From the NCBI RefSeq assembly GCF_030247195.1, contig NC_080671.1:99187845-99251844 (forward strand): a stretch of 64,000 nucleotides of DNA, read 5' to 3'. The first letter of the stretch is position 1. Each line of letters begins with the position of its first letter. The notes under the pieces were generated by a model. The model was not told the origin of the DNA and searched no databases. It saw nothing but the letters and a program-made list of their open reading frames with translations. Of the stretch, positions 56,645-64,000 are shown in pieces. The DNA comes from Topomyia yanbarensis (Eukaryota; Arthropoda; Insecta; Diptera; Culicidae). Made by a program: the position numbers and the translations under genes.

Positions 56645-56790
56645 AAGTGTAATAAAAATGTAATAGACATTTCCAGAGTGTTGTATTGAGCGTAGCCAAA
56701 CCAGTTATTACATCATAGTTTGGATAAATGAGAAAGGCACAATTGCGCCACTAGGTGGACTAAAAAAGGTTTTTGTCTAGAATTACACTT
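56645..56790 (+). repeat. dispersed repeat, copy 2 (GAGAAAGGCACAATTGC family)
   Basis: Matches 19265-19400 in the same orientation: AATGTAATAGA-ATTTCCA, then ATGAGAAAGGCACAATTG and a CCACTAGGTGGA string. Non-coding. Confidence 0.65.
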
Positions 56791-57690
56791 AAGTGTTTCG
56801 CTTCTTCTGCGTAGTTAATTGTAGTTCCTCTAAGAGTTGGAGGAACAAACTTCTGATTTTTTGTCCTATACACCAAAAAATAATGAAATTTAAACGACAT
56901 GTAAATCAATACGAATGTAAACATACAAAGCTTGAATCAAAATTTTGATTGAAAATTACATTAAATTTAATGGGAGTATTTTACAATTTAGTTCGTGTAA
57001 TATTACATATAATTTATTTTACAGTAATATTGGATTAAAAATGCATTGAAGTACATTGGTATCCCGTTTAATGAAACTGTAACCTTCAATCAACGTGTAA
57101 AATTGTTCTTGTTATTTATCAGTGTGCAATCGGGCTATCTCAACAACCTATTTCTGCAACCTATGTGCATTAATTGTACACCTACCGTCTCACCGTTGCA
57201 CTTGACAGTGTGTGCAGTGCTTTATCACGCAGAAGAAAACGTTTTGTTGAATCTAAAACGTGGCGAATGACTGTTTCAAACTGAAATGGACGTTTTTCAA
57301 AAGCATGTATTTGGTTTAGTTCAACAAATACTTCTGTTTACATTCTAAATAGAAACATTGTTGAATCAAAATAAAATTTGTTAGATCTAACTGATCCCTT
57401 TGTTAAAAACAAACAGAATCTTTGTTTAGTTTCAACTAAATTTGAGTTGTTCTCTCCTTTGGTTGATACAAAAGATTTGTTTTTGTTCCTTCAAACTTGT
57501 TTGTTCGGTTAAACTTAACATGATTTTGTTGTTGCAAACAAAATATTTGTTGAAATTACTGAAAAGCCAACAAATGAATTAGTTGGTAATTTCAACCAAC
57601 AGTATTGATTGAATCAAACCTGAATCTTGTTTGTCACTATATCAAACGGGAAAATTGTTATTTAAAACCAAAATTTGTTTATTTTTACTA
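56791..57690. other. no gene seen; repeats of TTGTTGAAACAAA-like words
   Basis: AT-rich DNA in which TTTGTT and AACAAA words recur densely at 57290-57680. It starts near ACACCAAAAAATAATG (56869) and ends near ATTTTTTTCTGCGT (57700), which could be loose inverted ends of a MITE. No coding frame is supported. Confidence 0.35.
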
Positions 57691-57699
57691 TTTTTTTCT

Positions 57700-59431
57700 G
57701 CGTGATGGTCACACCTACGACCGCGCACCCGGCTTCCCATGAGCGTTTTGGCGGCTAAGAGGCTGTCTTTCCATGTTGCTCAGGGATACATTGCTCCTAT
57801 ACACATTTATGCATACAGGCATACATACGGGCTTACATTCATACATACATACAAACTATTTGGCACAAGTTTAGAGCGTGTAACGTCTTGTCATCTAGTC
57901 TGTCATCCTATGGAAAATCATTTTACCATCGCCTTTAATTTCGCATTGAATCCGCTTCTGTCTCTTCCTAATCCCCTTTTTGTCTCCTAGGTACGAAGCA
58001 GATCAATCAACTACTAATTAAAGCGGTAAACATACTAGCAGTATTAGTCCTTACTCACGAATACTTTTCCTACAACTGTGCTGTTTCTTCTCTATCTTAT
58101 AACATAACTCGATTATCCCTGTTCTAGTCAATATACGTATTCATTACATTATGGATCAGGCAAACCCTCAATTTTTTTCTATTATTATTATCCTGAGTAG
58201 CTATACCAGTGAAGGTATTTAAGGATTTCGCAAAAAAAATCTCTGCCAATAAAGGCATAAAAAATATTTATCCACTATTCCCCATAAAGTTTGCTCGAAC
58301 CGAATGTCCGCCTGGTTCGACTCGAATAGACCGCACCGACCCGAAAGGGTTGCTTATCATTTCTGAGAGCCGGTGTGTTTGGTCGAATTTAATAATAATA
58401 AGAACAATAATCCTGAATAACCAACTATCTCTTAGGTGCCAGTCCTGCACTCCTTTCCTGAACTAACCTCATACTCACGATCAAAAGAGTCGACAACTAG
58501 TAGGACCAGCCAACCAAGAAGACTTCCGAATCAATGAGAATAGACCATGCCAGTCGAAGGCCACAGGCCCAGTGCCATCTCGTACAGTGTCATTGTCATT
58601 TCTCAGCCCACACCCTGGCAGAAATTCATTCGCCCATCTAGACTCTGTCAAGATGAGAACCTACAACGCCTAACTGTTCGTATGTGCTAGTCCGTATAGA
58701 TTTTGGTTTGCTGAAACGAAACAAGAAAAGCAAAATAATTGTGATTAGTATCGTAGTTATAATAAATAAGTAAACGATTTCTCATCTGTTGTTTGTTTCC
58801 TTGTTCGTAGTCCTCCTTCCTATTCCTGATCTGTTTGGGCTATTGGCTTTCCGTTTCCTTGGCCGTCACGCTCTCTTGCACCGAGTTGCATATATTGTAG
58901 CAAGAGAAACAAATGAAAAGACAAAAAAAAACTGAAAATGAATGCGAAATGCTCTCCTTTCTGACCCCGAACATAACCCTTACTTTCTCTTTGCTTATCA
59001 TTTTGGTACCAGCCAGGAAGCACTTGGCCTTGTACCCACTGCTCTTCCACCATCCTCGCGGTTTTCTCCATTTATCACTGGCGTCACATGTGAGATTTGG
59101 CTACGGAAAATGATTTCCTGAGCAGACAATCAAATGAAAGAAGATTGCCAGGTAATTAGTGCACTTTCTGCACCAGGTATCATATCGCATTTGTAGATAC
59201 ACATATTAAGTGTATCTACTATACAATATGATGGCCGGAAGGATAGATAAGCAACCCAAGCTCCCCATCAACGTGTAAAATTATAATAAAATTCGTTGAA
59301 GATAGCACGAGAAGTAGTGTGTATTTGTGGTGGAACTTAATTTTACATTTATATTCATGCACATAGTGCATGAAAATAAATTTAACCCTCGAGCACTCGC
59401 GCTGTTGTACTTTGTACAACACGACGAATAG
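57700..59431 (+). other. region upstream of LINE C; possible 5' untranslated region
   Basis: No ORF with family resemblance, and in particular no zinc-knuckle ORF1. Composition is mixed and partly less AT-rich (57710-58000, 58430-58680), unlike the AT-rich background. A CATACATAC-type microsatellite lies at about 57810-57850. Some or all may be the 5' untranslated region of LINE C; I could not find a target duplication to set the boundary. Confidence 0.35.
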
Positions 59432-59479
59432 CAATTACCGTTGACCAGCATACCAGGATATCTGAACGGATTACTTTCT

Positions 59480-60240
59480 GTTACTCCAGGTAAAGCCAAA
59501 GAGGGTATATGTCCTCTCGAAGCTACCCTTGATACTGCACCCCCTCAAAGCAATTTTCGGTTCCAGTCTTCTGTTGGACAACACACTTCCGGCTCCGTAG
59601 CTGATATTCATCAAACCATCTGCAATCTAAATTATGATGACCTCACGACTGTTTCTCCAGGTAAAGCCAAAGAGAGTATATGTCCTCTCGAAGCTACTTT
59701 TGATACTGCACCCCCTCAAAGCAATTTTCGGTTCCAGTCTACCGTTGGACAACACAATATCGGCCCCGTAGCTGCTATTCATCAAACCATCTGCAATCTA
59801 AATTATGATGACCTCACGACTGTTTCTCCAGGTAAAGCCAAAGAGAGTATATGTCCTCTCGAAGCTACTTTTGATACTGCACCCCCTCAAAGCAATTTTC
59901 GGTTCCAGTCTTCTGTTGGACAACACACTCCCGGCTCCGTAGCTGATATTCATCAAGCCATCTGCAATCTAAATTATGATGACCTCACGACTGTTTCTCC
60001 AGGTAAATCCAAAGAGGGTATATGTCCTCTCGAAGCTACCTTTGATACTGCACCCCCTCAAAGTAATTTTCGGTTCCAGTCTACCGTTGGACAACATACT
60101 TCCGACTCCGTAGCTGACTTCCACCTAGCTATCCATGACTCAAATTATGAAGACACCACGACTGTTTCTCCAGGTAAATGCCAGGAATGTATATGTTCCT
60201 CCGAAGCTAGACATACAGATACTGCCTCCCTTCAAATGAA
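59480..60240 (+). repeat. five 171-bp tandem units upstream of the LINE C ORF
   Basis: Unit starts (GTTTCTCCAG, first unit GTTACTCCAG) lie at 59480, 59651, 59822, 59993 and 60164, exactly 171 bp apart. Four units are full and the fifth is diverged and runs into the coding region. The period is 57 codons, so the downstream frame stays open through all units (open from 59432), yet there is no in-frame ATG before 60236. Each unit carries CCAGGTAAA. The array resembles either coding repeats or promoter monomers like those of mouse L1. Confidence 0.93.
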
Positions 60241-63136
60241 TTCCCGTTCCCAGCTCAGAATATACTACCAAAACGTGAGAGGACTACGCACAAAGATCGA
60301 TGAGCTGTTCGTAGCTGTAACCGACGCAGAGCACGACGTCATTATCCTGACAGAAACATGGCTGAACGACGAAATCAATTCCCTGCAGCTGTTTGGATCT
60401 AGATATACGGTCTATCGTAACGATCGTGACCCAGTCGTTTCTGGTAAAAAAAGGGGCGGGGGTGTACTTATAGCTGTTTCTAATCGGTTAGCGTCTAAAC
60501 AAAAAAGTTTTAACAATAACGGCGTAGAACAACTCTGGGTAAACCTTAATAGCCATGGTATTAACACATGCGTGGGCGTCGTATACCTCCCTCCGGACTC
60601 CGCAGATAACATAAACGTTATTCAGAACCATATTCAATCCGCACTTGACATTGCTAATTCGCTAGAACCCCAAGCTTCTCATTTGTTATTTGGAGATTAC
60701 AACCAGCCTGGTCTTGTATGGAAAACGACTTCTTTCGGTTATGCTTACGCCGACCATTCTGACTCATCCCTTTCGAGATCTAGCGTTGCTTTACTAGACG
60801 GGATGTCATTACTCAACATGCTGCAAATGTGTACCATCACGAACAGACTAAATCGCACGTTAGATCTTCTGTTTGTAAATGAAGATGCATACAAGAACTG
60901 CCATGTCTATCGTGCAGATGAGCCACTCGTTGAAATAGATCCGCATCACCCTCCCCTCTTAGTTGAGCAGACCTGTCCTGGACAGGTTATTTTTGACGAG
61001 ATTATTGACGATTTGAAGTATAACTTTTCAAAAACCGATTTTCCTGGACTCAACAACTCACTGCAAACGATTGACTGGGTGACTTTGCTCAATAACGCAA
61101 CCGATGTAAATGACGCAGTAGAAGAGTTCTCATCGATCCTGACCCAACTGTTTGAAATATATGTCCCAGCCCCGCGTCCTAAACCAAAACCACTTTGGTC
61201 CAATCGACGTCTCCGAGAACTTAAACGACTGAGGGCAGCCGCGCTTCGGCACTACACCAACCGAAGAAATCCCAATACAAAGCGGGAATTCATATATGCT
61301 AGCAACAATTACAAAGCTTATAACCGCTTCCTATACTCTCGGCATGTATTACAAACGCAATCTGACCTTGAGCGAAATCCGAAACGTTTCTGGTCTTTTG
61401 TAAATGAGAAGCGTAAAGAGAGTGGACTTCCTTCTAGTATGACTCTGGCAAATGAAACTTCTAGCACGACTCGCGGTATCTGTAACCTGTTTGCAAAACA
61501 TTTTTCGTGTGCATTTGAAACAGTTCCGAATACTCCAGAACAGGTCGAAATCGGACTACGAGATGTTCCCAGGGGTGTGATGGGCCTAGGTAACATCCAT
61601 TTTACGGAGGAAGACATTGTTGCTGCTACTGATAAATTGAAATCTTCGACTTCGGCTGGTCCTGATGGGATTCCTGCCATTATTTTAAAAAGATGTGCGA
61701 GTGCCCTTTCCGCTCCCCTAAAGCTGATTTTTAATCTATCTTTGTCGCAAGGGACGTTTCCTCTTTGTTGGAAAAAATCGGTTATGTTTCCTGTTTTTAA
61801 AAAAGGTGATAAGCAGGACATAGCAAATTATCGGGGCATAACCTCTCTCTGTGCGGGGTCCAAGTTATTTGAAATTCTAGTAAGCAATGTATTGTTCCGG
61901 GAAGCCAAAACATATATATCAACAGATCAACACGGGTTCTTCCCAGGTAGATCAACATCCACGAATTTAGCACAATTCACTTCACACTGTATTAAAAGTT
62001 TTGAATGCGGAGCACAAGTGGATACTATTTATACAGATCTCAAAGCAGCATTCGATCGTGTTGATCACTCGCTCCTACTGGCGAAGATAGAAAGATTGGG
62101 TGCCTCACTCAACTTCACCAAGTGGCTTAAATCATACCTTGTAGGTCGTACCTTATCTGTCAAACTAGGAAATGTTGAGTCACATAACTTTATAAATTTA
62201 TCAGGTGTGCCCCAGGGTAGTAATCTTGGACCCTTGCTGTTCTCCTTGTTCTTCAATGACGTTTGTAATGTCCTTCCACCAGGATGCAAACTTATCTATG
62301 CAGATGACCTTAAACTGTTTCTTATTGTACGATCTGAATTGGACTGCATTGAACTACAGCGACAACTAGATGAATTTTGTAACTGGTGCACTCGAAATCG
62401 GTTGACTATCAGTGTATACAAATGCTCAGTAATTTCTTTCACGCGCAGAAAAAATCCAATTTTGTGGTGTTATACTATCTCAGGGAAACTACTGGATAGA
62501 GTGTCAGTTGTCAGGGACCTTGGTGTACAGCTGGATTCTAAATTGACGTTTAGAGATCACTATTCCCACATCATTGCGAAAGCCAATCGGAACCTTGGTT
62601 TTATCATTAGAATAGCCAAAGAGTTTACTGACCCATACTGTCTGAGAGCACTGTACTTCTCTCTTGTACGCTCCATCCTGGAAGCTTCAGCTATCATTTG
62701 GTGCCCGTACACAAATGTCTGGATTACCAGAATTGAATCTATACAAGCTAGGTTTCTCCGATATGCCCTTAAAACCTTGCCATGGCGCAACCCGATAGAG
62801 TTGCCACCTTACATTGAACGCTGTCGTCTGCTCGACATGGACCCTCTTTCAAAAAGGCGAAATATATCCAGAGCCGTGTTTGTAGGGAAAGTTCTAACAG
62901 GTGAAATAGATGCCCCAAATATACTTTCTCAGATTAATGTAAATGTGCCCGCTAGAAGTATAAGATCGTGGAATTTTTTAAGACTTGACTATCAAAGTAC
63001 TGATTATGGACAGAATGAACCCATAAGGGCGATGTGTAGCGTATTTAATAATGTTTATGAATGTTTTGACTTCTCTGTATCAAGTGACGTTTTTAAAAAT
63101 AGGCTTAAGGCTTGTATTATTAGTAACACATTGTAA
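60236..63136 (+). CDS. LINE C ORF2: endonuclease and reverse transcriptase
   Basis: A 966-residue protein from the first in-frame ATG. The frame is open further upstream to 59432 through the tandem units, with a stop at 59429-59431. The endonuclease starts at once: LRIYYQNVRGLRTKIDEL, ILTETWLND, RGGGVLIAVS, FGDYNQPGLVW and IDPHHPPLLVE (in place of the usual SDHxP). The reverse transcriptase shows SAGPDGIPAIILK, FPVFKKGDKQDIANYRGI, QHGFFPGRSTSTNL, IYTDLKAAFDRVDHSLLL, GVPQGSNLGPLLFSLFFND and IYADDLKLF with both Asp. There is no RNase H. The frame is intact and catalytic residues are present, so activity is plausible. Jockey/CR1-type; clade not resolved. Confidence 0.92.
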   Translation: MNSRSQLRIYYQNVRGLRTKIDELFVAVTDAEHDVIILTETWLNDEINSLQLFGSRYTVYRNDRDPVVSGKKRGGGVLIAVSNRLASKQKSFNNNGVEQLWVNLNSHGINTCVGVVYLPPDSADNINVIQNHIQSALDIANSLEPQASHLLFGDYNQPGLVWKTTSFGYAYADHSDSSLSRSSVALLDGMSLLNMLQMCTITNRLNRTLDLLFVNEDAYKNCHVYRADEPLVEIDPHHPPLLVEQTCPGQVIFDEIIDDLKYNFSKTDFPGLNNSLQTIDWVTLLNNATDVNDAVEEFSSILTQLFEIYVPAPRPKPKPLWSNRRLRELKRLRAAALRHYTNRRNPNTKREFIYASNNYKAYNRFLYSRHVLQTQSDLERNPKRFWSFVNEKRKESGLPSSMTLANETSSTTRGICNLFAKHFSCAFETVPNTPEQVEIGLRDVPRGVMGLGNIHFTEEDIVAATDKLKSSTSAGPDGIPAIILKRCASALSAPLKLIFNLSLSQGTFPLCWKKSVMFPVFKKGDKQDIANYRGITSLCAGSKLFEILVSNVLFREAKTYISTDQHGFFPGRSTSTNLAQFTSHCIKSFECGAQVDTIYTDLKAAFDRVDHSLLLAKIERLGASLNFTKWLKSYLVGRTLSVKLGNVESHNFINLSGVPQGSNLGPLLFSLFFNDVCNVLPPGCKLIYADDLKLFLIVRSELDCIELQRQLDEFCNWCTRNRLTISVYKCSVISFTRRKNPILWCYTISGKLLDRVSVVRDLGVQLDSKLTFRDHYSHIIAKANRNLGFIIRIAKEFTDPYCLRALYFSLVRSILEASAIIWCPYTNVWITRIESIQARFLRYALKTLPWRNPIELPPYIERCRLLDMDPLSKRRNISRAVFVGKVLTGEIDAPNILSQINVNVPARSIRSWNFLRLDYQSTDYGQNEPIRAMCSVFNNVYECFDFSVSSDVFKNRLKACIISNTL

Positions 63137-63325
63137 TGTAATGTAATGTTATGTAATGTAATGTGTAATATTGTTTAATATGTATATGTGAAAAGATAAT
63201 GAGGTTTTTACGCGCATTTGGAGGTTGTTTGATGGACTCCAAATGGGCTTTTTCTCATTCTATATTTCATGTAGACCATGTAGGTCAGATGAAAAATAAA
63301 ATAAATAAATAAATAAATAAACACT
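63133..63325 (+). other. 3' untranslated region and tail of LINE C
   Basis: Directly after the stop come repeats of TAATG (63133-63164). The 3' end is an AAAT tail (63293-63322) after GTAGGTCAGATGAAAA. A short tandem tail instead of plain poly(A) is common in several LINE clades and is probably what the reverse transcriptase recognises or generates. Confidence 0.7.
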
Positions 63326-63343
63326 TTGGGATATACCACTCGG

Positions 63344-63540
63344 CCCTATTCTGCGCGGCGTGTGACGTGACACGACTAATCTCACCTCACTCTACGTGAC
63401 TTTTCTCACCCGTTTCTGAGGAGTCACTTCGGGTGACGTGAGACGCTCATTTAACCGCAATGGGGAATCTCACCTCACCCAAGTCGACTCTCAGAATAGG
63501 GTTAGAAAAGTCACGTAAAGTGAGGTGAGGTTAGTCGTCT
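63344..63540. repeat. palindromic MITE-like repeat with CCCTATTCTG ends
   Basis: CCCTATTCTG (63344-63353) and CAGAATAGGG (63492-63501) form a perfect 10-bp inverted pair. Inside and beyond it, CTCACCTCAC and its complement recur. 63502-63540 is the reverse complement of about 63372-63408 (GACTAATCTCACCTCAC). The whole stretch is therefore a set of nested palindromes, probably a small MITE or two overlapping ones. Confidence 0.65.
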
Positions 63541-64000
63541 TGTATTCCTCAGAAATCATGTTTTAGACAATATACACTCATTTTTGTGTACTGATATACC
63601 TCAAGTGCAACAAAACAATGAAATTATTTGATGAAACCAGACCAGTAGAACGCGCGATGTGGGAAGCTCGACCAAACAATATTCTGTTCAATACTCCCTT
63701 CGGCAAACTTATTCAGAAGATCAAGAGCTAATCAGTGGAAGATAAAATAGTTTCTTGGAACTAAAACCAAAAATGGTGAATATCACCAACTAAACTAATT
63801 TATTCATTTATCAACTAAACTAATTTATTCATTTATAATTTTGCAATATGTACGCAAAGAAATTAAGATTTGGAAGTCGTAAAACTCATGTGTACCATTT
63901 CTGTAACACCATTCAACCACTCACGATGGTAATCTGTGAAAGGGGCTGCTTATAAAATGCACAGAAATAATGACACAACCTTCCTAAGTACAGAAAAATG
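63541..64000. other. no gene seen
   Basis: AT-rich DNA to the window edge. AACTAAACTAATTTATTCATTTAT occurs twice in tandem near 63790-63838. No coding signal seen. Confidence 0.35.

Larger units (their letters stand above)
59432..63325 (+). mobile_element. LINE C: RNase H-less non-LTR retrotransposon
   Basis: The visible element comprises five 171-bp tandem units (59480-60240), one intact ORF (ATG at 60236, stop at 63136), a TAATG-rich stretch directly after the stop (63133-63164), and a terminal AAAT tail (63293-63322). No RNase H and no ORF1 are seen. The endonuclease and reverse transcriptase fit the Jockey/CR1 group. The 5' end and target duplication were not found. Confidence 0.85.

Noticed and set aside
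59441..60235. TTG at 59441 as the start of LINE C ORF2
   Set aside because: TTG is not a usual eukaryotic start. I report the ATG at 60236 and note the open extension separately.

Overview
The window looks like non-coding, transposon-dense DNA from a culicine mosquito, most likely Aedes. It is AT-rich and packed with nested mobile elements. It carries I-, R1- and Jockey/CR1-type non-LTR retrotransposons (LINEs), and short dispersed repeats of the kind I associate with Aedes genomes. The genus is inferred from these repeats and was not tested. I found no convincing host protein-coding gene. A few less AT-rich stretches (about 540-1010, 8400-9060, 20620-20850, 21130-21440) may be unique host sequence.

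Layout. 1-5000: DNA transposon remnants. These include a hAT-type MITE (1020-1539, perfect 8-bp target duplication), seven copies of a 15-bp motif (2774-4973), a Harbinger-like MITE, and a 151-bp MITE whose ends read CCCGATCAGA. 5011-7197: a broken R1-clade LINE. 9550-10440: a decayed gag-like ORF1. 11733-14957: a hAT-type element with perfect 14-bp ends and 8-bp duplication; its interior is largely a 5'-truncated, internally deleted LINE that itself carries a further insertion. 16374-17846: an inverted-repeat element with an internal repeat array. 22503-24702, 25735-28395 and 32755-34206: three elements with arms of about 500-650 bp. The middle one holds a transposase-like coding remnant.

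34777-42636: LINE A, full length, with a 13-bp target duplication. It has a zinc-knuckle ORF1 and a 1784-codon ORF2 with endonuclease, reverse transcriptase and RNase H. Its ORF2 begins with a long proline-rich segment built from 558-bp (186-aa) repeats. 43204-44779: an endonuclease fragment and repeats. 45013-45512: an assembly gap. 47486-53620: LINE B on the minus strand, full length, with a 14-bp duplication; its ORF1 and ORF2 overlap by ATGGCTAA. 53647-56581: a MITE inside a MITE, then a hAT-like element full of CCCGGG words. 59432-63325: LINE C, with an intact endonuclease-reverse transcriptase ORF preceded by five 171-bp in-frame tandem units.

How the parts work together. ORF1 products of LINEs A and B should bind and package their RNA. 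ORF2 products should nick the target and copy the RNA at the nick. The non-autonomous elements would need transposases supplied elsewhere. The most interesting signal is that two different LINEs place tandem, frame-preserving repeats just upstream of the endonuclease domain, with a splice-donor-like site at the same place in every unit.
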